From Roseivivax sp. THAF197b (GTDB taxonomy: Bacteria > Pseudomonadota > Alphaproteobacteria > Rhodobacterales > Rhodobacteraceae), in the NCBI RefSeq assembly GCF_009363255.1, contig NZ_CP045318.1:224001-288000 (forward strand): a DNA stretch of 64,000 bases. The letters run 5' to 3'. The notes under the pieces were generated by a model that made no database searches, was not told where the DNA came from, and was given only the letters and a program-made list of their open reading frames with translations. This document shows, in pieces, positions 48,060 to 56,175 of this stretch; the first letter of the stretch is position 1; each line of letters opens with the position of its first letter. The position numbers and the translations under genes were made by a program.

Positions 48060-48944
48060 ATGTCATTGTCCTCCCGAAGAGGACCGGAAGACACGGTCGA
48101 GATTTGCCCGGGCAAGGTGATTGCGCGTCGCAACCGCTCGTTGACGCGCATTGCGCAGCGTTTCGGCTTTCTCGGGGACCGGCCGATGCGCTGGGCGTGG
48201 TCTAAAACCGTGAACTTCGGCGATTGGGTCGGGCCCTATCTCTACGTACAGCGCACGGGACGCCTTCCGGTGTTCTGCAACACGCTTGAAAACGGATCTC
48301 ACCCCGTGAACTTCACGGTGGGCAGCATCCTGCACAAGGTGCAGCACGATAATCAGGCCATCGTCTGGGGCAGTGGCGTGATGCAGCGGGACGCGCGCTT
48401 TGCGCGTCCGCGCGATATCCGGGCCGTGCGTGGGCCGCTGACCCGCGCGCGGTGCCTGGAACTCGGCTATGATTGCCCGGACGTGTTCGGTGATCCGGCG
48501 ATCCTGCTTCCGGATCACATCGCAATGAGCGCGCCCGCCACGGGCAAGGTTGGCCTGATCCCTCATCTCGACCATCACGCGGAGGCGGAGCGTCTCTTCG
48601 GGCAACGGGACGATGTGACCTTGATCGACGTGCGCCGATCCGTTCCCGAAGTGGTGGCGGACATTCAGTCCTGCGCGTTTCTGCTGTCCAGCTCGTTGCA
48701 TGGGTTAATCGTCTCGCACGCATTCGACAGGCCGTGTTGTTTCGTGGCGTTCTCCAAGCCGCTTGTCGGCGATGGCACGAAGTTCGACGATTACTATCTG
48801 TCGGGCGGCATTACGGATAAGGTGCAGGCACGGCGTCTGTCGGGCGAGGAAAGCCACGAGACGCTCGTGCAGGCCGCGACGGAGGCGGCGATGCCCGACC
48901 TAGCCAGTCTCCGGGACGGCTTGCGCGAAAGCTGCCCGTTTTGA
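48060..48944 (+). CDS. Polysaccharide pyruvyl transferase family protein
   Basis: A 294-aa protein of the CsaB/WcaK-like family that ketal-links pyruvate to sugars of surface polymers. The start of the fold, SKTVNFGDWVGPYL (about residues 48-61), HKVQHDNQAIVWGSGVMQ, IRAVRGPLTRARCLELGYDCP and GDPAILLP, and the C-terminal SCAFLLSSSLHGLIVSHAFDRPC with the conserved His, are all present. ATG 48060 has GGGATA upstream. Donor phosphoenolpyruvate and an exopolysaccharide acceptor are inferred from the family. It lies between sdhA and sdhB. Confidence 0.85.
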   Translation: MSLSSRRGPEDTVEICPGKVIARRNRSLTRIAQRFGFLGDRPMRWAWSKTVNFGDWVGPYLYVQRTGRLPVFCNTLENGSHPVNFTVGSILHKVQHDNQAIVWGSGVMQRDARFARPRDIRAVRGPLTRARCLELGYDCPDVFGDPAILLPDHIAMSAPATGKVGLIPHLDHHAEAERLFGQRDDVTLIDVRRSVPEVVADIQSCAFLLSSSLHGLIVSHAFDRPCCFVAFSKPLVGDGTKFDDYYLSGGITDKVQARRLSGEESHETLVQAATEAAMPDLASLRDGLRESCPF

Positions 48945-49071
48945 GCTTGCCGCTTCATCGAACCAGTGTCTCAGGAAGGCATGCCCGGCAATGACAAAGA
49001 ATGACATAGGACGGGCTTGCACATGCCGGAGCGGTCAAGACATGCCCGCCCCAAAACGGAAGGGGGAAATG

Positions 49072-49404
49072 ATGCGGATCAGTCTTGGAAATTGCGGCGT
49101 GATCTGCGCTTTCGCAATCCTGTCGGCCTGCACGCCCCAGACGCAAGACCAGATTGCGCGGAGTGCTGCGAAGTCGGCCATCAACCGGGTGGTGATCGAG
49201 CGCTATCCGAGCCTGCCCCTGGAGCCCGCAATCAACTGCATCATCGACAATGCCACATCGCAGCAGATCTACGCGCTGGCCGCCGATAGCGTGACCGGGC
49301 CCACCACCTCGACCGGCGAGATCGTCGCCGGGATCGTCCAGAAGCCCGAGACGGTGCGGTGCCTCGCGGGCAGCGCCGTTGAAATCCTCGGGGCGCGGGC
49401 ATGA
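49072..49404 (+). CDS. Small lipoprotein
   Basis: A 110-aa predicted lipoprotein with lipobox ILSAC (Cys near residue 20) and a mature part containing two Cys (INCIIDN; TVRCLAG), likely a disulfide. AGGGGG lies about 5 nt before ATG 49072; the adjacent ATG 49069 is equally possible. Not a family I recognise. Its stop overlaps the first sulfotransferase gene by 4 nt (ATGA), so the three genes to 51058 form one unit. Confidence 0.72.
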   Translation: MRISLGNCGVICAFAILSACTPQTQDQIARSAAKSAINRVVIERYPSLPLEPAINCIIDNATSQQIYALAADSVTGPTTSTGEIVAGIVQKPETVRCLAGSAVEILGARA

Positions 49405-50237
49405 GCGCATCAAAAAAGCAGGTCTTTTTCCATGTCGGTCTGCCCAAGACGGGGACAACGACGTTCCAGGCCATGCTGCGCCAAAACGAGGACTATCTGG
49501 CGGGACACGGCCTTGCCGTGCTTGGCAACAAGTCCGAAACGCGCGCGTTTTCCAAGGCTGCCGGGCGTTTTTGCCGTCATGGCCCAATGGACATAGTCGC
49601 GCGCATCGCCATGAAGCGTGCAGCAGCCGCGCTTGAGGCCAGGGTGCGCGACCTGCCGCAGGAACGGGTGCTGATCACCGATGAAAATCTGCCCGGCTGG
49701 CGGATCAAGAACCTGTATTCGATCCGGTTTGCCGATGGTGCGAAATACGCGGTCGACACGCTGGAAGCGGCGTTCAAGGAGCATTCCGTCACCTGGATCA
49801 TGAGCACCCGCGATCCCGCGGATCATTTGCGCTCATCCTACAATTACGTCGTGAAGCAGAAAGGCGGAACAAAGGATTTCGAGGCGTGGCAAAAGAAGAT
49901 CGGATCCGCCGAGGGCCTTGCGACGCTGATCTCCGATGCTGCGGCCCATTGGGGCGAACGGGGGCGTCTCCTCGCAATGGAGGACGCGGTTCGCGAAGGT
50001 GGTCTCTGGGGCGCTGACATCCTGCGGGCAAGCGGCCTGTCCGAAGACGTCATCGCGGGGCTGGCACCTGTGGAGGCTGCGAATGCACGCCTTCCCGACG
50101 CATTGATGCCCTATGTCTACCGGATCAACGAAATGAAACTGGATCGCGATCTGCGCAAAGAGGTGCTTCAGCTTCTTCTCGACGTCTACGATCAGGCGCG
50201 TGCCGCAGATCGGGTCATCGAGGGTGGTCCCAAATGA
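49401..50237 (+). CDS. Sulfotransferase-like protein, copy 1
   Basis: A 278-aa protein with the 5-prime phosphosulfate-binding loop of PAPS sulfotransferases, HVGLPKTGTTTFQAML (about residues 11-26), at the normal N-terminal place. The later STRDPADHLRSSYNYVVKQKGG (about 134-155) fits the 3-prime phosphate-binding motif (RDP, Ser). It probably sulfates a saccharide or lipid. Start ATG 49401 overlaps the lipoprotein stop. A paralogue follows directly. Confidence 0.78.
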   Translation: MSASKKQVFFHVGLPKTGTTTFQAMLRQNEDYLAGHGLAVLGNKSETRAFSKAAGRFCRHGPMDIVARIAMKRAAAALEARVRDLPQERVLITDENLPGWRIKNLYSIRFADGAKYAVDTLEAAFKEHSVTWIMSTRDPADHLRSSYNYVVKQKGGTKDFEAWQKKIGSAEGLATLISDAAAHWGERGRLLAMEDAVREGGLWGADILRASGLSEDVIAGLAPVEAANARLPDALMPYVYRINEMKLDRDLRKEVLQLLLDVYDQARAADRVIEGGPK

Positions 50238-51058
50238 GTAGCGGGGCCGCGTCCAAACAGGTGTTCTTCCACGTCGGATTGCCAAAGACCGGGACGAAGA
50301 CCTTTCAAGCCATGCTTCAGGAGAACAAGCATGCGCTGGACGCGGCGGATCTGGGGGTGATCCTCAAAGGCCCCAGCACGAAAGCCTTTTCGCGTGTGGC
50401 GCGGAGCCTGCGCGAAGGAGACGGGTTTGCGCCATGGCTTCGCTACAAGTTGCGCAGGGCCGCGCAGGATCTGGAGACAGCGGTTCGTCAGATACCGCAG
50501 GGCAAGGTCATCGTGTCCTACGAGAACCTGCTCGGTTGGCGTATCGAGAACCTTTATCGCCATCCATATGATCGCGGCACGCGGTTCGCGGTCGATACCC
50601 TGACGAAGGCATTTCATGCTCATGACGTGGCATGGATCGTCACCACCCGAAATGCCGAGGCGCATTATCAATCCGCCTATTCCTTCAAGAAGAAACAGCG
50701 CGGCGAAGCATCGAGTTTCGACGAATGGTCGAAGCGTGTCGGGCGCTATGAGAACCTCGATACCCTGATTGCCGATGCTAAGGCGCATTGGGGCGCGCGG
50801 GGACATGTGTTCTCCATGGAGGCGGAGATCGAAAAGGGTGGGCTTTGGGGCCGGAATATTCTGGAGGTTGTCGGGCTCGACGATTTGACAATCTCGAACC
50901 TGAAACCAGCGGATCGCGCCAATGTCGGTCTGCCGAAACCCATCGTTCCTTTTGTCGACCTTCTCAACCGGCTGGACCTGAAGAAATCCGACCGCAAGGC
51001 AATCACGGGCATGTTCCTGGAGATCTGGGACGCCACCGACCGGGGAGAAACAAAATGA
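50234..51058 (+). CDS. Sulfotransferase-like protein, copy 2
   Basis: A 274-aa paralogue of the previous gene, overlapping its stop by 4 nt (ATGA). It has HVGLPKTGTKTFQAML (about residues 13-28) and VTTRNAEAHYQSAYSFKKKQRG, the same order as copy 1. It also shares YENLLGWRIENLY (compare DENLPGWRIKNLY) and KAHWGARGHVFSMEAEIEKGGLWGRNIL. The first loop ends GTK instead of GTT, and RDP reads RNA in the second motif, so its PAPS binding may be weakened. It ends 148 nt before sdhB. Confidence 0.75.
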   Translation: MSSGAASKQVFFHVGLPKTGTKTFQAMLQENKHALDAADLGVILKGPSTKAFSRVARSLREGDGFAPWLRYKLRRAAQDLETAVRQIPQGKVIVSYENLLGWRIENLYRHPYDRGTRFAVDTLTKAFHAHDVAWIVTTRNAEAHYQSAYSFKKKQRGEASSFDEWSKRVGRYENLDTLIADAKAHWGARGHVFSMEAEIEKGGLWGRNILEVVGLDDLTISNLKPADRANVGLPKPIVPFVDLLNRLDLKKSDRKAITGMFLEIWDATDRGETK

Positions 51059-51206
51059 AGCAGGCTCCGACACTTACGTGTTCAGCCTGCGCGGCTGATA
51101 TTCGCGGTCTGAAAGCGCGACGGATGATCACATTTGTGCAGACAGGCCTTTTCCCGAGGCCCTGCGCGCCATACAACTCAAGCAACCCAGATACGGAGGC
51201 ATTGTC

Positions 51207-51986
51207 GTGGTTCAACTGACACTCCCCAAGAACTCAACCATCCGCACCGGCAAGACCTGGCCGAAGCCCGAAGGCGCGAACCGGCTCAAGACGTTCAAGA
51301 TCTACCGCTGGTCGCCCGATGATGGCGAGAACCCGCGCGTCGACACCTATTTCGTCGATCTCGACGATTGCGGGCCGATGATGCTGGACGCGCTCATCAA
51401 GATCAAAAACGAGATCGACCCGACGCTGACCTTCCGCCGCTCTTGCCGCGAAGGCATCTGCGGCTCCTGCGCGATGAATATCGACGGGATCAACACGCTG
51501 GCCTGCATCTACGGCATCGACGAGGTGAAGGGCGACGTGAAGGTCTACCCGCTGCCGCACATGCCGGTGGTGAAGGACCTGATCCCCGACCTGACGCATT
51601 TCTATGCTCAGCACGCCTCGATCATGCCGTGGCTGGAAACCAAGACGAACACGCCCGCCAAGGAGTGGAAGCAGTCCATCGAGGACCGCGAGAAGCTCGA
51701 CGGGCTGTATGAATGCGTGATGTGCGCCTGCTGCTCGACCTCCTGCCCGTCCTATTGGTGGAACGGCGACCGGTATCTCGGGCCCGCAGCGCTTCTGCAT
51801 GCGTATCGCTGGATCATCGACAGCCGCGATGAGGCGACGGGTGAGCGGCTCGACGATCTCGAGGATCCGTTCAAGCTCTATCGCTGCCACACGATCATGA
51901 ACTGCGCCAAGACCTGCCCGAAGGGTCTGAACCCGGCGAAGGCGATCGCGGAGATCAAGAAAACGATGGTCGAGCGCGCGATCTGA
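51207..51986 (+). CDS. sdhB: Succinate dehydrogenase iron-sulfur subunit
   Basis: A 259-aa subunit carrying three clusters. The 2Fe-2S ligands are in [12 protein letters not shown] and LAC, the 4Fe-4S in [12 protein letters not shown], and the 3Fe-4S in [14 protein letters not shown]. It passes electrons from SdhA to quinone. The start is GTG 51207, with GGAGG 7 nt upstream. In most genomes it follows sdhA directly; here five unrelated genes intervene. Its own promoter region (about 51059-51206) contains ATGATCACAT at 51124, a near-match to the sdhC/sucC palindrome. Confidence 0.96.
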   Translation: MVQLTLPKNSTIRTGKTWPKPEGANRLKTFKIYRWSPDDGENPRVDTYFVDLDDCGPMMLDALIKIKNEIDPTLTFRRSCREGICGSCAMNIDGINTLACIYGIDEVKGDVKVYPLPHMPVVKDLIPDLTHFYAQHASIMPWLETKTNTPAKEWKQSIEDREKLDGLYECVMCACCSTSCPSYWWNGDRYLGPAALLHAYRWIIDSRDEATGERLDDLEDPFKLYRCHTIMNCAKTCPKGLNPAKAIAEIKKTMVERAI

Positions 51987-52009
51987 TCGCTCCGCACATC
52001 CAGCGGAAG

Positions 52010-52043
52010 AGCCCCGGATGCATCTGCAGACCGGGGCTTTTTT
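52010..52043 (+). terminator. Intrinsic terminator of sdhB
   Basis: An 8-bp stem AGCCCCGG / CCGGGGCT with a 13-nt loop, followed by a six-T run, 24 nt after the sdhB stop. Confidence 0.9.
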
Positions 52044-52175
52044 GTGTGCGGGCGTGCCCTTGTTTGGCCATGCAGTGTGGACAAACCGCTATGCGCATTT
52101 TGCGTATACTGTCGCACACGTTAGCGCCCATATTGGAGGGTGAGGGAGGGCAGACCAACGGAAATGAGGTCTCCC

Positions 52176-52328
52176 ATGACCACCAAGCAAGCCACCGCCC
52201 ATGCCATCGACGCGCTTCGGATCCTCGAAGACGCCTATGCATATTATCCGGGCAACGCCGCGCATCAGCGTATCGACGCAAAGCGCAGCACCAAGGCACC
52301 GGAGGCCGATCTCGGCCGCTACGCCTGA
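52176..52328 (+). CDS. Small hypothetical protein, 50 aa
   Basis: A 50-aa helical protein: MTTKQATAHAIDALRILEDA (residues 1-20), then a Tyr-rich turn AYAYYPGN. No signal peptide or membrane segment. ATG 52176 has GAGG 6 nt upstream. It follows the sdhB terminator and a 130-bp spacer, so it probably has its own promoter. I do not recognise the family; it may be a conserved Roseobacter small protein. Confidence 0.55.
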   Translation: MTTKQATAHAIDALRILEDAYAYYPGNAAHQRIDAKRSTKAPEADLGRYA

Positions 52329-52414
52329 CACATCGTGAACCCCCGCTATTTGCCCCGCTCCCGCGCCTTCTTTAGGAAGGGCGGAGGGGCAAATGGCGAA
52401 GGAGTGCGCAAGCC

Positions 52415-52609
52415 TTGATCGTCCCCATCGGTCTCATCATCGCTTTCATCCTCGTGGCTTATGTCGCGAGCAAAGGCATGCGCGCCTGCCGCTGGCGCGA
52501 GACACGGGATGGAACAGGCCAAAGCGATTGGCTCTGCGTGCACTGCGGAGCCACGTCAAAAGGCCCGTCCGGACAGCCGCCGAAGCGCTGCATGCGGCCC
52601 TCCGGTTAG
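52415..52609 (+). CDS. Small membrane protein with a CxxC pair
   Basis: A 64-aa protein starting at TTG 52415, with AAGGAG 11 nt upstream. An N-terminal hydrophobic helix (about residues 2-19) is followed by CRWRE and a zinc-ribbon-like WLCVHCGA (Cys near 41 and 44), then a Cys near the C-terminus. That arrangement suggests a metal or redox site on one face of the membrane. Not recognised as a named family. A small hairpin AAAACGGCCGTTTT with a following T run lies 18 nt downstream. Confidence 0.55.
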   Translation: MIVPIGLIIAFILVAYVASKGMRACRWRETRDGTGQSDWLCVHCGATSKGPSGQPPKRCMRPSG

Positions 52610-52626
52610 CCCCTGAAATTATTTTC

Positions 52627-52644
52627 AAAACGGCCGTTTTTTTT
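52627..52644 (+). terminator. Probable intrinsic terminator
   Basis: AAAACGGCCGTTTT followed by further T residues (eight in all), 18 nt after the stop of the 64-aa membrane protein. The stem is short, so termination may be partial. It separates that gene from the ornithine decarboxylase promoter. Confidence 0.55.
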
Positions 52645-52645
52645 C

Positions 52646-52791
52646 TTGAAACGACTCATGGTCAGGGACATATGCGCCCTACCAGACGCCAACGCACGCG
52701 CCTCTGTCCCATGGGTCAGCCCCACGGTTACGTAGCGACGGTAACGTCTCTGACAGAACTGAGCGGTCATATATGGCCGGGTCTATTGGAG
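52646..52791 (+). promoter_or_regulatory. Promoter and speF-type leader of ornithine decarboxylase
   Basis: The region before the decarboxylase has TTGAAA (52646-52651), 17 bp, CATATG as a possible promoter. A structured leader follows, with the hairpin GTTAC-N9-GTAAC at 52727-52745. Alphaproteobacterial ornithine decarboxylase genes are known to carry the speF leader RNA, so a polyamine-responsive element is likely. I judge it by position and hairpin only; the exact consensus is not checked. Confidence 0.5.
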
Positions 52792-52797
52792 ATGGAC

Positions 52798-53967
52798 ATG
52801 AACGCATTCGTTGCCGATTTCTCGGCTCCTTCCGCTATTGCATCCACCCGCGTCGAGCGTTTCATCGCTGAGACCGCCTTTGATCGTCCCACGCTCGTGG
52901 TCGACCGTCAGGCTGTGGCAGCCCAGTTCCGCGCCCTGCGTGCGGGCCTCGGCCGCGCCTCCATCCACTACGCGGTGAAAGCCAACCCCGCGCGCGAGAT
53001 CATCGAGACCCTCGTGGCGCATGGCTCGCATTTCGATGCCGCCTCCCGCGGCGAGATCGAGCTGTGCCTGTCCCAGGGTGCCGCGCCCGAGCATGTCTCC
53101 TTTGGCAACACGATCAAGCGTGCCTCCGACATCGCCTGGGCGCACCAGGTGGGCATCACGCTCTTCTCGGTCGATGCCGAGGAAGAGATCGAGAAGGTGG
53201 CCGAGCATGCGCCCGGTGCACGCGTCTACATCCGTCTTCTGGTCGATGCGCATGAGGCCGACTGGCCGCTGTCGCGCAAGTTCGGCTGCGGACGTGACAA
53301 GGCCATCGCCCTTCTGGACCACGCGCGCGCACTGGGCCTCGACCCTGTCGGTTTCTCGTTCCACGTGGGCAGCCAGACGAAGCGTGCCGGTGCCTGGGCG
53401 CCGATCCTCGACCAGGTGAAGGCGGTCTGGGACGCGGCGCATGATGCGGGCCACGTCTTGTCGCTCCTGAATATCGGCGGTGGTTTCCCGGCATTCTACA
53501 CCGATGAGGTGCAGGGGCCGACCTCCTATGCCGCCGAGGTGATGGCGCTTGTCGAAGCCCGTTTCGGTACCGAGATCGAGATCATGGCAGAGCCGGGCCG
53601 CGGCATGGTCGCCGAAGCCGGCGCCATTGCTGCCGAGGTGCTGCTCGTGTCGCGCAAATCCGATGACGACCTGCACCGCTGGGTCTACCTCGATATCGGC
53701 CGTTTCTCAGGCCTCGCGGAGACCGAGGGCGAGGCGATCCGCTACCGGTTCGTGACCGAGCGCGAGCATGAGCCCAAAGGCGCCTGCATCCTCGCCGGTC
53801 CTTCTTGCGACAGCGCCGACGTGCTTTACGAAAAGCGCCCGGTTGAGCTGCCGCTGGGCCTGAAGGCAGGCGACAAGATCGTCATCCGCTCCTGCGGTGC
53901 GTACACCTCGACCTACTCGTCGGTGAACTTCAACGGCTTCCCGCCGCTCGACGTGATCGTCATCTGA
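52798..53967 (+). CDS. Ornithine decarboxylase (type III fold, eukaryotic-like)
   Basis: A 389-aa alanine-racemase-fold PLP decarboxylase that converts ornithine to putrescine. The PLP Lys is in HYAVKANP (about residue 61), with VSFGNTIK, FHVGSQ (about 187-192), the Gly-rich NIGGGFP, EPGRG and the catalytic Cys in GPSCDSADVL. ATG 52798 is 6 nt after GGAG; ATG 52792 is possible but too close. The frame stays open upstream through the leader for about 130 codons, but the conserved N-terminus begins here. Lysine or diaminopimelate could be alternative substrates. Confidence 0.9.
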   Translation: MNAFVADFSAPSAIASTRVERFIAETAFDRPTLVVDRQAVAAQFRALRAGLGRASIHYAVKANPAREIIETLVAHGSHFDAASRGEIELCLSQGAAPEHVSFGNTIKRASDIAWAHQVGITLFSVDAEEEIEKVAEHAPGARVYIRLLVDAHEADWPLSRKFGCGRDKAIALLDHARALGLDPVGFSFHVGSQTKRAGAWAPILDQVKAVWDAAHDAGHVLSLLNIGGGFPAFYTDEVQGPTSYAAEVMALVEARFGTEIEIMAEPGRGMVAEAGAIAAEVLLVSRKSDDDLHRWVYLDIGRFSGLAETEGEAIRYRFVTEREHEPKGACILAGPSCDSADVLYEKRPVELPLGLKAGDKIVIRSCGAYTSTYSSVNFNGFPPLDVIVI

Positions 53968-53991
53968 GGCGCAGCGCCATTTGATTCGCAG

Positions 53992-54016
53992 AGGCCGGGG
54001 ATCACACCCGGCCTTT
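53992..54016 (+). terminator. Probable terminator of ornithine decarboxylase
   Basis: AGGCCGGG / CCCGGCCT, an 8-bp stem with a 7-nt loop and a short T run, 24 nt after the stop. Confidence 0.65.
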
Positions 54017-54131
54017 CGCGTTTCTCAGGGGCGTCTCGGCGTTTCTGGGAAGGGGCCCAAGCGCGGGGAAGGAGCCCTTGCCAAAGCGGTGGGACGGGGC
54101 GAGGTTGCGCCGAACCACTCAGGAGGCCGCC

Positions 54132-54977
54132 ATGACACATGCCCCGAACGATGCCGATGCCCGCCGCGCTGTTCCGCCGGTGATCTGCTATCCGACGGAG
54201 ACGCTGCCCGCGGTCGATCTGGGCCTGTACCAGCGCGCCTGTGCCAGCGCGCAGCGCGTGGAGACGGTCATCGTGCCGCCCCGCGATGCGGCCTGTTTCA
54301 CGGTGCCTGCCGGTCATTTCTTCCGCATCGTCTCGACCGAGGGGCCGCAGGTCGGCGATCTCAACCTGTGGAACGCCGCGGATGTGTCGGAACGGTTCTA
54401 TTCCGGCAAGACCCGCGCCCTGCACGGCTCGCATGTGACGACGGGCGATAGGCTCTGGTCCACCTTCCCGGCGCTCAGGCCATTGGCGACGATCGTGGAA
54501 GACAGCCTTGATTGGTACGGGATCGATGCCTTTGGCGGTGCGGTGCATGACGTGATCGGCACGCGGTGCGATCCCTATACCCACAACCTTTTGGCGGGCG
54601 GGCAGTATCATCATTGCTGCCATTCGAACCTGACCCGCGCGCTGGCCACGCATTTGGGGTTAGGCGTCGCGGAAGCCGAGCCTCATGTGCATGATGTGCT
54701 GAACGTCTTCATGTGCACCGGCTTCACGCGGGAGACGGGGCAGTATTTCATGAAGGCCTCGCCTGTGCGCCCGGGCGATGCGCTGACCTTCTTTGCGGAG
54801 ATTGATCTTCTCGGCGCGTTATCGGCCTGTCCCGGGGGCGATTGCAGCAGCGAGCATTCGTCGGACGTCGCGGCCTGTTTCCCGCTCGTGGTGGAGGTGT
54901 TGCGCCCGGATGCCGCTTTGCTGGAGGGATGGGTGCCGCCTGCCGTCAATCGTTACGACGGCAGCCACGGTGTATAG
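54132..54977 (+). CDS. DUF1989 / urea carboxylase-associated protein
   Basis: A 281-aa member of the DUF1989 family, often linked to urea, allophanate and amino-acid catabolism. The core is FRIVSTEGPQVGDLNLWNA (about residues 63-81), then RTRALHGS-type and GGQYHHCCHSN (about 157-167) with His/Cys residues likely to bind metal, and HDVLNVFMCTGF. ATG 54132 is preceded by AGGAGG. It lies between ornithine decarboxylase and a purine phosphorylase, suggesting nitrogen metabolism. Precise reaction unknown. Confidence 0.82.
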   Translation: MTHAPNDADARRAVPPVICYPTETLPAVDLGLYQRACASAQRVETVIVPPRDAACFTVPAGHFFRIVSTEGPQVGDLNLWNAADVSERFYSGKTRALHGSHVTTGDRLWSTFPALRPLATIVEDSLDWYGIDAFGGAVHDVIGTRCDPYTHNLLAGGQYHHCCHSNLTRALATHLGLGVAEAEPHVHDVLNVFMCTGFTRETGQYFMKASPVRPGDALTFFAEIDLLGALSACPGGDCSSEHSSDVAACFPLVVEVLRPDAALLEGWVPPAVNRYDGSHGV

Positions 54978-54999
54978 GATGCGCCCCGGGGCGCATCCT
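54976..54999. terminator. 24-bp perfect palindrome between DUF1989 and deoD
   Basis: AGGATGCGCC-CCGG-GGCGCATCCT. The stop codon of the DUF1989 gene overlaps it, and the convergent deoD gene ends 20 bp beyond. It is well placed to end transcription on both strands, though no T run follows. Confidence 0.55.
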
Positions 55000-55018
55000 G
55001 ATCGTGTCAGGCATCGCG

Positions 55019-55723
55019 TCAGGCGAAGGCCGACTCGAGCGCAATCTCGACCATGTCGCCGAAGCTGCGTTCGCGATCTTCGGAGGGCAGCGCCTCTCCG
55101 GTCAGCAGGTGATCGCTGACGGTCAGAACGGCGAGGCCCCGGATACCGTGGCGCGCGGCGAGGTTGTAAAGCTCCGCCGCTTCCATTTCCACGGCCAGGA
55201 TCCCGTGGCGGGTCATCTGCTCATTGAGATCAGGCCGCTCATCGTAGAAGACATCCGCCGAATAAATTCCGCCCACATGAACCGGGGCGTCTTTTGCCTC
55301 GGCGGCAGTGACCGCCGCGCGCAAGAGACCCCAATCGGCACATGGCGCGAAATTCAATTCGCGGAAAATACCGCGCGAAGGCGTCGACAGCGACGATGCT
55401 GTCATCGCGACAATCACATCACGGATATTCACCGAATTCTGCATCGCCCCGCAGGAGCCGATCCGGATCAGGGTCTTTGCGCCGTAATCGCGAATAAGCT
55501 CATTCGCATAGATCGAAAAGGACGGCATGCCCATTCCAGATCCCTGGATCGTCACGCGATGCCCATTCCACGTGCCGGTGAAGCCCAGCATTCCGCGGAC
55601 GTCATTGATGAGTTTCGGGGATTTCAGGAAGGTTTCCGCTGCCCAGCGCGCCCGATAGGGATCGCCGGGCATGAGAACCGTTTCGGCAATAGCGCCGGGA
55701 TCGGCGCCGATATGGATCGACAT
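55019..55723 (-). CDS. deoD: Purine-nucleoside phosphorylase
   Basis: A 234-aa bacterial-type (hexameric) purine nucleoside phosphorylase that splits purine nucleosides with phosphate. N-terminal [27 protein letters not shown], the phosphate/ribose segment [12 protein letters not shown], and [28 protein letters not shown] (Asp near residue 204) match DeoD. The ATG overlaps the H-NS stop by one nucleotide (TGATG), so hns and deoD are co-transcribed, an unusual pairing. Confidence 0.94.
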   Translation of the reverse strand: MSIHIGADPGAIAETVLMPGDPYRARWAAETFLKSPKLINDVRGMLGFTGTWNGHRVTIQGSGMGMPSFSIYANELIRDYGAKTLIRIGSCGAMQNSVNIRDVIVAMTASSLSTPSRGIFRELNFAPCADWGLLRAAVTAAEAKDAPVHVGGIYSADVFYDERPDLNEQMTRHGILAVEMEAAELYNLAARHGIRGLAVLTVSDHLLTGEALPSEDRERSFGDMVEIALESAFA

Positions 55724-56034
55724 CAGAGTGCGAGATCGTCCAGCGATTTTCCGGACTTCAGGGCGTCATTCACCCAGCCCGGCTTTCGGCCACGGCCCGT
55801 CCATGTTTGCGACGGATCCGCGGGATTGGCGTATTTCGGAACACCCTTTACGCCCTTCGACGGTGTGCCGCCAACAAGATCATCCAGGGAGAAGCCGTAT
55901 TCCTTTGCAGCCTGATCGGCGGCACGTTTGGCTTCTGCTTTGCGACGGGCATCGACAGATTTCAGCGCCTTGTCGACGTCTTTTTTAAGTGTTTCGAGCT
56001 CTTCTTTCGAGAGGCTTTCGAGATCAATATTCAT
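55723..56034 (-). CDS. H-NS family DNA-binding protein (HvrA-like)
   Basis: A 103-aa nucleoid protein. The N-terminal helical oligomerisation domain (about residues 5-50, [14 protein letters not shown]) is followed by a C-terminal AT-hook-like H-NS domain [21 protein letters not shown] (about 67-87), as in Rhodobacter HvrA. HvrA represses or activates photosynthesis and nitrogen genes there; here the targets are unknown. It heads a unit with deoD, and its 141-bp promoter region contains the ecm 3-prime hairpin. Confidence 0.88.
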   Translation of the reverse strand: MNIDLESLSKEELETLKKDVDKALKSVDARRKAEAKRAADQAAKEYGFSLDDLVGGTPSKGVKGVPKYANPADPSQTWTGRGRKPGWVNDALKSGKSLDDLAL

Positions 56035-56123
56035 TCGTGTTCTCCATTATCTCTCTTTTGCTATTCACCAAAATAGCAAACTCGGCAAGAGGATGTTTGT
56101 ATCAATTGGAAAACAAGTAGAAC

Positions 56124-56147
56124 TTCGCCTACCCTATGGTAGGCGAA
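56124..56147. terminator. 10-bp hairpin after ecm
   Basis: A perfect 10-bp stem TTCGCCTACC / GGTAGGCGAA with a 4-nt loop, 28 nt beyond the ecm stop on the minus strand, and upstream of hns. No T run follows on the minus strand, so it may be a partial terminator or a processing site. Confidence 0.55.
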
Positions 56148-56175
56148 GCGAGCGACTTTATCGCCTCAGGTTGTA

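Noticed and set aside
51124..51133. A further GTGATCAC-like site before sdhB
   Set aside because: Only ATGATCACAT, with no second copy at 21 bp; it could be chance, so it is mentioned but not counted as an operator.
52658..52734. A 25-codon upstream ORF ending TAG before ornithine decarboxylase
   Set aside because: It starts upstream of the predicted transcription start and has no good ribosome site, so I do not list it as a leader peptide.
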